Shown here: positions 17,911 to 26,555 of the stretch, in pieces
Layout of the letters: each line of letters begins with the position of its first letter
How positions within the stretch are numbered: the stretch's first letter is position 1
Assembly: GCA_964493205.1 (NCBI GenBank)
Contig: CAZBMJ010000008.1
Span: 6,343-70,342, forward strand
Length of the DNA: 64,000 nt
From: CAZBMJ01 sp964493205
GTDB taxonomy: Bacteria; Myxococcota; UBA727; JABDBI01
Direction of reading: 5' to 3'
The notes under the pieces: generated by a model
The model's input: only the letters and a program-made list of their open reading frames with translations
Databases searched by the model: none
Told to the model about the DNA's origin: nothing
Made by a program: the position numbers and the translations under genes

Positions 17911-18774
17911 TTATTTCCTATTAACCAAGCTTTGTTCAATAGCAAGTATAGATTTTTCTTTATTAATAATGCCTTTGCTAGGTTTTCTTAAATCCATAGA
18001 TTTATCAGCATTATTAGCTACTAAATTTATAATTTCACAAGCTGTAAGGGTAGGATTTTGTGTTCTTAAATAAAACATTAAGTTTGCAGTTTCTAAAGCG
18101 GCTTGTGTTGTTTTTGTGTTATTGCTCACTAATAATACTTGCTTACCATAGTTTGAAGAATTTTTTGTTGTACCTACAAAAATTATATTAGGATAAGCTT
18201 GAAAAAAATTTTGTTTTATTACTATTTCTTTATTTTCACTGCCAGCTGATAGCACCATAAGCACGTCTTTTTTTCTTGCTTTTTTTATAGCATTTTTGGT
18301 TTTTGCAAACATTCTATTTATGTTATCGGCATCTACCACAAAGCTAGTAAATAAAACTTTTGGAGCATTATTAAGTAATTCCAATAAGTAGTGTTGATAT
18401 TGTTTAAGGCTAATTGATTGCTGGGCGATTATTTTTTTGCAAATTTTTAAGTCTTCAGCTAGTAAAAATTCTGAACTAAGCAAACATGCATATACAGGAC
18501 TTTTTTTTAAAAAAATCTGATAATAAACTTTTAAGGGCAAATTATTATCTATGGCTAATCGTGAAAGGCAGTACGGCCGCCACAAAAAATCTGAAATTGC
18601 AATTTCACGCCATTTTTTATTTACCAAAGAAAAATTTTCTAAGTCATCTGTATCACAAAATGACATTATCAAAATAAGTATTTCAGGAGGTAATCTTTCA
18701 GCTGGGTCTAAGTTTTCAATATTTCCAGAGTTTAAAAAAAAACTAAATAAAAAACAAAACAAAATGACTTTCAT
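17911..18774 (-). CDS. Exported F-box protein with degenerate subtilisin-like domain
   Basis: 287 residues. Signal peptide residues 1-16. F-box at about 27-68: LPPEILILIMSF, then LENFSLVNKKWREIA and SDFLWRPYC, all canonical positions. From about 137 to 257 the sequence follows the second half of the S8 subtilase fold. VLMVLSAGSEN stands where subtilases have VVVAAAGN. YPNIIFVGTTKNSSN stands for YP-x-x-I-x-VGA. ANLMFYLRTQNPTLTACEI matches the helix after the catalytic Ser with NP-x-LT-x-x-E. The catalytic Ser motif GTSxAAP is replaced by TKTTQAA and no Asp or His regions exist, so it is a non-catalytic fragment. The start overlaps the stop of the Cys-rich gene (ATGA). F-box proteins link targets to eukaryotic SCF ubiquitin ligases; export to a host is inferred. 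Confidence 0.75.
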   Translation of the reverse strand: MKVILFCFLFSFFLNSGNIENLDPAERLPPEILILIMSFCDTDDLENFSLVNKKWREIAISDFLWRPYCLSRLAIDNNLPLKVYYQIFLKKSPVYACLLSSEFLLAEDLKICKKIIAQQSISLKQYQHYLLELLNNAPKVLFTSFVVDADNINRMFAKTKNAIKKARKKDVLMVLSAGSENKEIVIKQNFFQAYPNIIFVGTTKNSSNYGKQVLLVSNNTKTTQAALETANLMFYLRTQNPTLTACEIINLVANNADKSMDLRKPSKGIINKEKSILAIEQSLVNRK

Positions 18775-19370
18775 GCTGACGTCTCATTATTGTTACCTAA
18801 ATTCCCTTGATCCCAATGAGGGTTTGCATATAAATTTTTAAGGGAAGAGAGATAATTTTTAATATCTTTAATTTTTTCTGCTTCGTTATTTATTTCAGTT
18901 ATACAACAATTATTATTATAGCCACAGGGCATACACCATCCAACTAAAAACTGCAGTGCGTAACAAGGAATACAGCAAGAGAATACAAAACACGCTTCTT
19001 CTTCAGTTTCAGGTTCACACCATGCATCACGAGCTCGCCCCAAAAAAGAACCATCACAGCTGTAATTTAAACAATCTGGTTGATTACATTCACAAGTATT
19101 ATAATTGCTAAAATATTCTATTGCTCTAGTTTTAATATTAGCTGCAAAATTATCTACTCTGGCAATCTTGCCATGAAGATTAAAAATTAAAGCAATGTTA
19201 TCCATATTAAGAGTTTCCTTTGCCAACTCTTCATCAATAGTTTTTTTTATTAATAGTAAGCTAGAAGGTAAATCAAAGGTATCTTTCTTAAAAGTTTGGT
19301 AATGATTTTCATTTTTTTTAGTGGCAAAAATGCTTAATGACATAAAAAGCCATAAAAAAATAAGTTTCAT
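18771..19370 (-). CDS. Exported cysteine-rich protein, unknown
   Basis: 199 residues from ATG 19370, with AGGA upstream. Signal peptide at residues 1-17 (MKLIFLWLFMSLSIFA). The middle has 14 or so Cys residues clustered between about 95 and 155 (CECNQPDCLNYSC, then CCIPCYALQFLVGWCMPCGY), with a hydrophobic core reminiscent of Cys-rich membrane-interacting domains such as PLAC8. I cannot assign it. It overlaps the F-box gene by four bases (ATGA), so the two are translated together and probably act together. Confidence 0.65.
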   Translation of the reverse strand: MKLIFLWLFMSLSIFATKKNENHYQTFKKDTFDLPSSLLLIKKTIDEELAKETLNMDNIALIFNLHGKIARVDNFAANIKTRAIEYFSNYNTCECNQPDCLNYSCDGSFLGRARDAWCEPETEEEACFVFSCCIPCYALQFLVGWCMPCGYNNNCCITEINNEAEKIKDIKNYLSSLKNLYANPHWDQGNLGNNNETSA

Positions 19371-19433
19371 AATTATCGTCCTGCAATAAAAGAATTTATT
19401 ACATAAAACCATTAGAAAAAACTTATCATTTCA

Positions 19434-21326
19434 TTACAAATAAACATATTTATCACGACCGCGATGTTTCGCCTCATACAAAGCTTTATCAGCTATAGCA
19501 ATAATATCTGTTACAGCAGTTTTACTGGACAAATCAACATAGTCATCTGGTACAACACTAATGCCAATAGAAACTGACAAATAACCAAATTCTTGTGAGT
19601 CAGTACCTGCTATTTTTATTTGCCTTATTGATTCGCATAATTTATTGGCTACTTCTTTTGCTGAATCTAGATCTGATTGCGGCAAAATAACACAAAACTC
19701 TTCGCCACCAAATCTGGCGACAAAATCAACTTTACGAATGGTTTCTTTGAGTGCCAGCGCAATAGCTTTTAACGCTGCATCTCCCAAAACATGGCCCATA
19801 CGATCGTTATAGGCTTTAAAATGATCCACATCTATTAATAATAATGACATTTTAGTTTTAAATCTTTGGGTTCGTGCCAATTCATACTCTATTTGACGAA
19901 CCAGGGCTCGCCTATTTTGCACTAACGTTAATGAATCAATAGTAGAAAGCTCAAGAGTGGTTTCATATAGCTCTGCATTAACTATAGCTAAAGAAGCTTG
20001 CGCTCCCAAAGCTGCCATCAAAGCTGCATCTTCTGCATCAAAAGATTTGATTTTAGAATGGAAGAATAGCATAACACCAATAACATGGCCTTTGTTAATC
20101 ATAGGCACAGCCATTAAAGAACCTGTTTTGTGCTGTTCTGGATAAAAACCTGATTGTTTTGAAAAGTCCCAGTTTTTTAAATTTTCATCTTGCTCTAAAT
20201 CAGAAATGACTACTGTTGTTGCAGTCTGAGCAACCATACCTGTAACACCTTCTCCAAAATCAACAGTGGTGTTTGGCAAAAGCTCGCGTGACATTCCAAA
20301 AGAAGCAGCCAGCTTTAAAAAGGGCCTTTCTTTATTTTTAAAGTCACATAAGAATATGGCAAATTGTGGCCAATGAAGCTTTTCCTCTATTAAACAAACC
20401 AATCTTTCCACAACCATTTCTTTTTTAAGAGTGCCGCCCAAAGAGTGTGATGCTTGCATTAATAAATCTTGTGCCTGAAATTTACGATTTAGATTTTCAT
20501 TAGTTCTTTTTAATTGTTCTAAAGCTTCTTCTAGTTTTAATCTCATGCTTTTTTGTACTTGCGCTTCCCTAAATCCATGATCTTTTTCAAGTTGATTAGC
20601 TTCTACTTGAGTAATAATGCTTAATAGTTGATTAAAACCAAAAATAACCTCTCCAACTTCATCAAATCTATCAATGCTAGCACGGTTTAAAAAATAGCCT
20701 TGCACTACTGCTCCATCGATTAAATCATCAAGTTTAGATAAGCGCGCACTCACTAAAGATTCCACAAGTCCTTTTGTCAAAAAAGCTAAAATAAAAATCA
20801 TGACAAATAAACCGATAGCTATTTGAGCAAGCAGCTTATGAGTATCTGATAACATTAGGTCTCGTTCAATAAAAACTGAAACACTACCAATAGAAGAGTT
20901 AGACTCACTTACCACATGAGTAACAATTATTTCATTATCCTCTTTAATAATACCATAATTAAGAGCAATTTCTTTACCAAGCTCACGAGAATCTGTGCTA
21001 TAGCGAACAATACCCTGTTTATCCTGAATATTAACCAAAGATATATGCCTAACTCTAGCCATTCTTAATAATAATTTACGAGCATAATCATAGGGCTCTT
21101 TATCACCTAAGCGTTGATAAATACTACAAACTACTTCTGCTAAAATTTTAGCTTCTGTTAAAACTTCTTTTTCGACTCTTTTATATTCAAAAGGAGCTAA
21201 GCAAAAAATAACTACTAAACAAAGCAAAGACCCTATGCCTGCCACATGCAACGAAATTCGCCAACCAAGAGGCAAAGTTTTTTTGTGATGCATTTTTGTA
21301 TCGTTACTATCAGTTGTCATAGACAC
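19434..21326 (-). CDS. Membrane GAF-GGDEF diguanylate cyclase
   Basis: 630 residues. Two membrane helices (about 28-50 and 166-190) flank a periplasmic sensor region. A HAMP-like linker and coiled coil follow. A GAF domain spans about 285-445 and a GGDEF domain about 460-625. The active site reads ARFGGEEFCVILP near residue 540, a catalytically competent GGEEF, so it should make cyclic di-GMP from two GTP. The first ten bases overlap the end of the threonine dehydratase gene. The ligand of the sensor part is unknown. Confidence 0.9.
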   Translation of the reverse strand: MSMTTDSNDTKMHHKKTLPLGWRISLHVAGIGSLLCLVVIFCLAPFEYKRVEKEVLTEAKILAEVVCSIYQRLGDKEPYDYARKLLLRMARVRHISLVNIQDKQGIVRYSTDSRELGKEIALNYGIIKEDNEIIVTHVVSESNSSIGSVSVFIERDLMLSDTHKLLAQIAIGLFVMIFILAFLTKGLVESLVSARLSKLDDLIDGAVVQGYFLNRASIDRFDEVGEVIFGFNQLLSIITQVEANQLEKDHGFREAQVQKSMRLKLEEALEQLKRTNENLNRKFQAQDLLMQASHSLGGTLKKEMVVERLVCLIEEKLHWPQFAIFLCDFKNKERPFLKLAASFGMSRELLPNTTVDFGEGVTGMVAQTATTVVISDLEQDENLKNWDFSKQSGFYPEQHKTGSLMAVPMINKGHVIGVMLFFHSKIKSFDAEDAALMAALGAQASLAIVNAELYETTLELSTIDSLTLVQNRRALVRQIEYELARTQRFKTKMSLLLIDVDHFKAYNDRMGHVLGDAALKAIALALKETIRKVDFVARFGGEEFCVILPQSDLDSAKEVANKLCESIRQIKIAGTDSQEFGYLSVSIGISVVPDDYVDLSSKTAVTDIIAIADKALYEAKHRGRDKYVYL

Positions 21327-22546
21327 GAAAAATTCCCCAAAGAGTAGTTCCTTACTTTGTAACCTTCTTTATTCAGCATGTCTAATAGTGTTTTCAGATG
21401 TTCTTCGTCTCTTATCTCTACTGTAAGATTAACAAGCACTTCATTCCAATAAAGCTTGGCAAAAACTCTTTCATGCTGAATATCAATAATATTAGCAAGT
21501 CCATTGCTCACTAAAATAAGTAAATTTGATAAAGAACCAGGTGTATCTGATATAGTCAAAGAAAATTTGTAAAGCCTAGAAGTTTTAATTAACTCTTGAT
21601 TACTTAATCGAGCAAGCAAGCTTAAGTCAATATTTCCTCCCGAAATAACTACTACTATGGTTTTATTTACAATATTTTCTTGTTCACTTAAAGATAATAA
21701 ACCAGCAACGCCAGCTGCACCTGCTCCTTCAGCTATTATTTTTTGTTTTTCCAATAAAAACATAATGGCTGATTGAATTTGCTCATCACTCACATGCATC
21801 ATTTCTAGAGCTAAATCAGCGCAAATAGCGTAAGTAAATTCACCAACCATTCTTACAGCAATACCTTCAGCTATGCTCTTTTTAGCATTAAGCATATAAG
21901 GAAAACCCTTTTTTAAAGCCACAGCCATTGATTCAAAATTTTTAGCTTCCACGCCAATAGTTTTTATTTTTAAGTTTTTCTGTGCAAAATAGCTTGCCAT
22001 ACCAGCTATTAGGCCTCCTCCTCCAACAGGTACAAAAACTATATCTGGACGTATCCCTTGTTTGATAATCTCTAGCCCTACACTGCCTTGACCTGCAATA
22101 ATATCTAAATCATTATAGGCATGAATGTAATGAGCCTTATGTACGCTTGCAAATTCTTTAGCTGCAATAAACGATTCATCATAGTTTTCTCCACTTAAAA
22201 TAACTTCAGCATTAAATCTTTTAGTTTGAAAAACTTTATTATTAGGAGTCATACGTGGCATAAAAATACTAGCTTTTATACCCATTTTTTGTGCATAAAA
22301 AGCTACCGCTTGTGCATGATTACCAGCTGAGGCCGCAATAACATGTTTGATATTTTCATTATTGTGAGATAATAAAAAACTAGCAACGCCTCGATCTTTA
22401 AAAGAGCCAGTTTTATTGAAATTTTCCAATTTTAGATATACTTTTGCATGAGTTGCATGCGATAACCAAGGGGAAAAAATACAGGGAGTCTCAACAAGTA
22501 AATCTTTTATCAGATTGTAGGATTTATCAACATCAACTTTAGCCAT
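21317..22546 (-). CDS. ilvA: Threonine dehydratase (serine/threonine ammonia-lyase)
   Basis: 409 residues from ATG 22546, where family alignment begins; a longer frame to 22591 adds an unrelated leader and would run into the divergent gene at 22580. Fold-type II PLP enzyme converting threonine to 2-oxobutyrate and ammonia. The PLP Lys is in GSFKDRGV near residue 50. Asn/Gly loops SAGNHAQAVA and PVGGGGLIAG are intact. The last 75 residues form a single ACT domain (TISDTPGSLSNLL), as in the shorter ilvA/tdcB type. It may supply propionate-type carbon to the acyl-CoA carboxylase at 58.5 kb. Confidence 0.93.
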   Translation of the reverse strand: MAKVDVDKSYNLIKDLLVETPCIFSPWLSHATHAKVYLKLENFNKTGSFKDRGVASFLLSHNNENIKHVIAASAGNHAQAVAFYAQKMGIKASIFMPRMTPNNKVFQTKRFNAEVILSGENYDESFIAAKEFASVHKAHYIHAYNDLDIIAGQGSVGLEIIKQGIRPDIVFVPVGGGGLIAGMASYFAQKNLKIKTIGVEAKNFESMAVALKKGFPYMLNAKKSIAEGIAVRMVGEFTYAICADLALEMMHVSDEQIQSAIMFLLEKQKIIAEGAGAAGVAGLLSLSEQENIVNKTIVVVISGGNIDLSLLARLSNQELIKTSRLYKFSLTISDTPGSLSNLLILVSNGLANIIDIQHERVFAKLYWNEVLVNLTVEIRDEEHLKTLLDMLNKEGYKVRNYSLGNFSCL

Positions 22547-22579
22547 TAAAATTGCCCCGTAAAAATAAGGAATTAAAAT

Positions 22580-22879
22580 ATGATAGTACAAATTATAATA
22601 ATTTTATTTATATTATTAATATCTATTTTAGTCCTTGCACCATTTTATAAAATTAACCAGTCAAATAATCTTAAAGATCAAACTACATATAATAAAAAAT
22701 ACTTTATCTTGCCAAAATCATTTCTTTCCTCACTATTACTTATACCAATTGTTGCTTGTTGGTTATTTTTTATTGTGAGCATAAATTACTTAGTTATTGA
22801 TGATATCTGGTTAATGATTTTTTGTTGCATTTTTACACCATTTTTTTATTGGTGGTTATCAAAAAACCTTGGTCCATAG
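22580..22879 (+). CDS. NuoA-like small membrane protein
   Basis: 99 residues with AAGGA before the ATG. Hydrophobic segments at about 2-22, 50-70 and 75-95, with a polar loop between the first and second. This is the topology of complex I subunit NuoA, but shorter and without the usual conserved acidic and Cys loop residues. On its own I would not name it. The next two genes read as NuoB- and NuoC-like in the canonical order, which makes a NuoA identity plausible. One base separates it from the next start. Confidence 0.5.
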   Translation: MIVQIIIILFILLISILVLAPFYKINQSNNLKDQTTYNKKYFILPKSFLSSLLLIPIVACWLFFIVSINYLVIDDIWLMIFCCIFTPFFYWWLSKNLGP

Positions 22880-22880
22880 C

Positions 22881-23255
22881 ATGAAACTTATACCTTTAAG
22901 CTTTTACCCACTGGCTACTTTTAATATTCATGGCACTTTTTGTTGTGAGCAGATGTTTAATTCATATAGTAATTATTTATTTGAAAAACAAAAACTAGTA
23001 TTTAGTGCCCATTCTTTAATTGAAGCAAATACCTTTATACTTTGGGGTAGTTTTTCTGAATTATTACTTGATTTATTACAAAATCAACTTATTTTTTTTC
23101 CTAAAAAAAGAGTATTTATTCACTTACCAGGATGTGAAAATAACAATAGTATTAACAAAAAAATACATATAGATTTAGAACATACTAATTGTAGCCTAAC
23201 AGAAGTAAATATAAAAAAGTTAATTATGGATACAAGAAAATGTTTAAAGGAATAA
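22881..23255 (+). CDS. Compact NuoB-like protein with four cluster-N2 type cysteines
   Basis: 124 residues from ATG 22881. NuoB carries the terminal 4Fe-4S cluster N2 of complex I, bound by a tandem Cys pair, a Cys in GSCA and a Cys in PGCPP. Here the tandem pair is FNIHGTFCCEQM near residue 23, the third Cys is in HLPGCEN and the fourth in HTNCSLTEVNIKKLI, in the right order and roughly the right spacing. The strand ANTFILWGSFSELLLDLL fits the DVLIVAGT segment. The protein is about 40 residues shorter than usual and very divergent. It overlaps the next gene by 16 bases. Confidence 0.55.
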   Translation: MKLIPLSFYPLATFNIHGTFCCEQMFNSYSNYLFEKQKLVFSAHSLIEANTFILWGSFSELLLDLLQNQLIFFPKKRVFIHLPGCENNNSINKKIHIDLEHTNCSLTEVNIKKLIMDTRKCLKE

Positions 23256-23665
23256 AAAATCTTATTGACACAAGATTAAAACAAAATATTATTTTAGATG
23301 AAATTACCAATAATTATGGCAGTTTTATAAAAATAGATCCAAGTGATTTATATTTAATAGTACTATTTTTAAAAAGAGATCCCGACACAAGACTATCTAT
23401 TTTAGAACAAATTATAGATCTTGAACCAGGATTTTTTTGTTGGCCTAATTTGGGTATTACAGAAAGTCTAGAACTAATTTATCAATTTAAAAGCCTTAAA
23501 ATGCCTTATAAGATAAGCGTTAGCATTGAAATAAATAATCAAAACCCTTTTGTTCCATGTATTAAGCAAATTTATAAAGCTGCAAGCTTCTTTCAAGATG
23601 ATTTAAGCAAAAAATATAATCTAGAATTTGAAGAGCCTTCCAATTTAAAATCATTAGGGATTTAA
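23240..23665 (+). CDS. NuoC-like protein (30-kDa subunit), divergent
   Basis: 141 residues. It follows the NuoC pattern: IDPSDLYLIVLFLKRDP (helix after the first strand), LELIYQFKSLKMPYKISVSIEI (hairpin strands) and FVPCIKQIYKAASFFQDDL where NuoC has VPSVT-x-x-W-x-x-ANWFEREV, ending in LEFEEPSNLKSLGI, compare the GHPDLRRIL tail. The normally conserved ERE-x-x-DM element is eroded. No nuoD follows; the next gene is convergent and overlaps by 12 bases. Whether it is functional is open. Confidence 0.5.
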   Translation: MFKGIKNLIDTRLKQNIILDEITNNYGSFIKIDPSDLYLIVLFLKRDPDTRLSILEQIIDLEPGFFCWPNLGITESLELIYQFKSLKMPYKISVSIEINNQNPFVPCIKQIYKAASFFQDDLSKKYNLEFEEPSNLKSLGI

Positions 23666-24631
23666 ACTCTCAATAATACTTTTAATATAATCTTTACCTA
23701 AACTTTTTTCGTAAAAATTAAGCAGTTTATTAATAAATAAAATTTCTTTATTTATAATATCCTTAATTTCTCTTATAGAACCACTATTAATAATTGTTTT
23801 TTTTAAGAATTCTATTTCTTCTACAAGTAAATTCTCTTTTAAAAATGCCTGCTTTAAAATATTGTAATTATCTAAACTTTTTTGAGCAGTTATGAGTATA
23901 GGTAAGGAAAGATCATGATTTTTTAAATCATTACAATAAACTTTATTATTATTATCTTTATTAAAATCTTTAATATCATCAAGCATTTGAAAGATTAAGC
24001 CTACATGGTTAGATAGCTTTACAAGCCTACTTATATCTTCTTTATTGCCCAATAAAAAAGCTACGCTAAAACCACACCAAGAAAAAAGTGCTGCAGTTTT
24101 TTTTAAGGCTATCTCTTGCCAAGAATTATTACTTATATCTAGTTTACCTCTAGCATCTATTTCCATCATACAAGCTATAGACATATCTTTAAGCACTAAA
24201 ATAGCTCTATTTATTATTTGTTGATCCAAGCTTGCAAGTAGATCAAAAGCAAGAGTAAGCAAGTAATTTCCAGTAAGTATAGAAATACTATTGCCATAGA
24301 CTATATTAGCGCTTTTTTTGCCTCGTCTTTTGTCAGCATTATCTACCACATCATCGTGTAATAAACTTGCACAATGAATTAGTTCACAAGAAGCAGCGAT
24401 CTTAACTACTCTTTCATCAATAGTACTAGTAAATAAAGATTGATAAGCAAAACATACTAAAGGACGAATTCTCTTAGCTTCTCCTTCTAAACTTACATAA
24501 TGCCCTACTTCCTTAAGCTTTTTTTCTGCAGCAGATAAAAAATCTCTTGGACAACTATCAGAAAGTTTTTTTGCAATAAGCTGGTTAGTTTTATTTAAAA
24601 ATTCTTCTTGGATCAGCACTAAAAGCTCCAA
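23654..24631 (-). CDS. Polyprenyl diphosphate synthase (long-chain, IspB-like)
   Basis: 325 residues, trans-prenyltransferase. The first Asp-rich motif reads LLHDDVVDNADKRRGK near residue 93 and the second QMLDDIKDFNKD near 218. Small residues (CAS) five positions before the first motif leave the chain-length pocket open, which favours long-chain products such as the quinone side chain over farnesyl diphosphate. It would use isopentenyl diphosphate from the mevalonate genes just downstream on the other strand. Confidence 0.9.
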   Translation of the reverse strand: MELLVLIQEEFLNKTNQLIAKKLSDSCPRDFLSAAEKKLKEVGHYVSLEGEAKRIRPLVCFAYQSLFTSTIDERVVKIAASCELIHCASLLHDDVVDNADKRRGKKSANIVYGNSISILTGNYLLTLAFDLLASLDQQIINRAILVLKDMSIACMMEIDARGKLDISNNSWQEIALKKTAALFSWCGFSVAFLLGNKEDISRLVKLSNHVGLIFQMLDDIKDFNKDNNNKVYCNDLKNHDLSLPILITAQKSLDNYNILKQAFLKENLLVEEIEFLKKTIINSGSIREIKDIINKEILFINKLLNFYEKSLGKDYIKSIIESLNP

Positions 24632-24742
24632 ATAAAATATATGGTCTAAAATCTTACATAGTATTTTTTATAAAAAAATGGAATGAATTTAAAAATTTCT
24701 TTGCTTGCTCTTTAGAGATTTAAACCACAAAGAGGTAAATAT

Positions 24743-25501
24743 ATGCAGTTTAAAAAAATATCTTTAAGCGTATTGCTCTCATTAGTAGTAACATTAGGTG
24801 TAAATGCAGGCCACAATGAAGAACAAGGTCAAACTTGCAGTCAAGATCAAAGCCAAACAAAAACTATTAAAACCATAAAAAAAGTTAAAAAAGTAGCTCC
24901 ACCCTCTTGTGATCAGGGCCAAGCGCAACCTCAAGCACAAGACTGCAGCTTAGCTCAAAGTCAAAGCCAACCGCAACAAGATTGTGGACAAGCTGCACCA
25001 AAAGCCTGCAAAAAAGAAACAAAAATAGCCGAAACAGAAGAATCTTCAAGTAGCACTACTAGTGATTCAAGTTCTACTTCAGAAGATGATGGTAGCACTG
25101 CAAAAAGTTTTTGTGGTCAAAGTTTCAGTGGGCACCTAAATCGTAAAGATTTTAAAAATGCTGATTGCAGCAACGCCCAATTTAGCCAAATTACTAATCA
25201 TAAGCATCATCTAATAAGAAATAGGATCGTTCGCTTTACTAATTGCAACCTTTCCAATGCTCACTTTCATGACACAAATGTAAGAATGCTAAGATTTAGA
25301 GGCATAGACTTAACTAACACACATTTTTCAAACACACAAATAGGGCATGGCAGTTGCTTTATTGGAGCTCAAGCTCAATATAATGGTCAAACCATTACAA
25401 TAACCAAGCCTCAAGCAAAAAAAATTGGCTATCATTTTGATGGGCATATTCAACAAAACACAAGCTTTGAACAAATGCTACAACAAGCAAATATTCACTA
25501 G
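24743..25501 (+). CDS. Exported pentapeptide-repeat protein with Gln- and Ser-rich linker
   Basis: 252 residues preceded by AGAGG. Signal peptide at 1-22 (LLSLVVTLGVNAG). Residues 25-120 are low complexity: many Gln/Cys-containing repeats (SQDQSQ, QGQAQPQAQ), a Lys-rich patch, then a Ser/Thr/Glu run. Residues 125-215 contain degenerate pentapeptide repeats (A/T-D/N-L/F-x-x): NADCSNAQF, FTNCNLSNAHF, GIDLTNTHF, which form a right-handed beta helix. The function of secreted pentapeptide proteins is usually protein binding. It may be surface exposed or delivered to a host. Confidence 0.7.
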   Translation: MQFKKISLSVLLSLVVTLGVNAGHNEEQGQTCSQDQSQTKTIKTIKKVKKVAPPSCDQGQAQPQAQDCSLAQSQSQPQQDCGQAAPKACKKETKIAETEESSSSTTSDSSSTSEDDGSTAKSFCGQSFSGHLNRKDFKNADCSNAQFSQITNHKHHLIRNRIVRFTNCNLSNAHFHDTNVRMLRFRGIDLTNTHFSNTQIGHGSCFIGAQAQYNGQTITITKPQAKKIGYHFDGHIQQNTSFEQMLQQANIH

Positions 25502-25524
25502 TTTTTTTGATAAAGAGACAAAAA

Positions 25525-25556
25525 GGTTTCCAATTTTTAGTTGGAGGCCTTTTTTA
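25525..25556 (+). terminator. Rho-independent terminator after pentapeptide protein
   Basis: Nine-bp stem, 25525-25533 with 25541-25549 (two G-U pairs), seven-base loop, then seven consecutive Ts. It lies 24 bases past the stop at 25501 and separates this gene from mvaD. Confidence 0.85.
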
Positions 25557-25583
25557 TTTAAATTCTTAGGATAAAATTTACCT

Positions 25584-26555
25584 ATGAAAGAATCTATTGC
25601 TTATGCTAATGCCAACATTGCTCTAGTAAAATACTGGGGTAAATCTAATAAAAATCTTAATATCCCCATAGTCCCATCTGTGTCTATGACTCTTAATAAT
25701 TTTGGCAGCACTACCAGTATTAAAAAAAATCATGAAGATAAATTAGTCCTAAATGGTCAGCATAAAAGTGATGATAGTTTTATAAGAGTAAAAAAATTTT
25801 TAGACTATATTAGAAAAACCTACTCTATAACAGATCACTTTTTAATAGAATCGAGCAATACTATACCCACAGCTGCCGGTTTAGCGTCTTCTTCTAGTGC
25901 CTATGCAAGCATAAGTTTAGCAATAAATAATTTACTAAGTTTAAATCTGGATCAAAAAAATTTATCTATTTTGGCACGAATAGGCAGTGCATCAGCTGCT
26001 AGAAGTATTACTGGTGAAATTAGCCTTCTTTATGGTGGCACTATTAAAAGTGAAGAGGCTTATTCAGAAACTATAACTAATCACCAATTTAGTGATCTAG
26101 TAGTTTTAATTGCTGTTTGTGATGAAGCAGCTAAAAAAATATCTTCCAGAGACGGCATGAACAATGCTTTTTCATCACCATTTTTCAATAAATTTGTAGA
26201 AGAAAGCCACACTGATTTTAAAGAAGCTCTAAGAGCTATTAAAACCGGCGATTTTATAACTTTGGCGCAAATCACTCAATATTCAACGCTAAAAATGCAT
26301 TCAGTTATGTGGACTTCAAATCCCTGTATTAATTACTGGCTACCTAAGAGTTTAGAAGTAGTTAAAAAAGTACAAGAAATACAAGAAGAATTAGGTTTTA
26401 TATGCTTTTTTACCCTAGATGCTGGCCCTAATGTAAAAATATTTTGCCAAGAAAAAAATAGAGACCTTATTAAAAAAGAAATTCTTAAGGTTATTTCTGT
26501 GACAAATTTATTAGAAAGTACTATGGGTGGCAAAGGGTATGTCAAAAATTTATAA
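25584..26555 (+). CDS. mvaD: Diphosphomevalonate decarboxylase
   Basis: 323 residues of the GHMP kinase superfamily. It decarboxylates mevalonate diphosphate to isopentenyl diphosphate using ATP. The N-terminus ANANIALVKYWGKSN and the substrate loop VPSVSMTLNNFGS are diagnostic. The ATP loop reads PTAAGLASSSSAYAS, and the catalytic Asp segment is SITGEISLLYGG, where RS-x-x-G is typical. It overlaps the next kinase gene. The window shows only the last two mevalonate steps. Confidence 0.95.
   Translation: MKESIAYANANIALVKYWGKSNKNLNIPIVPSVSMTLNNFGSTTSIKKNHEDKLVLNGQHKSDDSFIRVKKFLDYIRKTYSITDHFLIESSNTIPTAAGLASSSSAYASISLAINNLLSLNLDQKNLSILARIGSASAARSITGEISLLYGGTIKSEEAYSETITNHQFSDLVVLIAVCDEAAKKISSRDGMNNAFSSPFFNKFVEESHTDFKEALRAIKTGDFITLAQITQYSTLKMHSVMWTSNPCINYWLPKSLEVVKKVQEIQEELGFICFFTLDAGPNVKIFCQEKNRDLIKKEILKVISVTNLLESTMGGKGYVKNL

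Noticed and set aside
24743..25501. Collagen- or silk-like structural protein
   Set aside because: The Gln-rich repeats are irregular and end in pentapeptide repeats, so the beta-helix reading is better.
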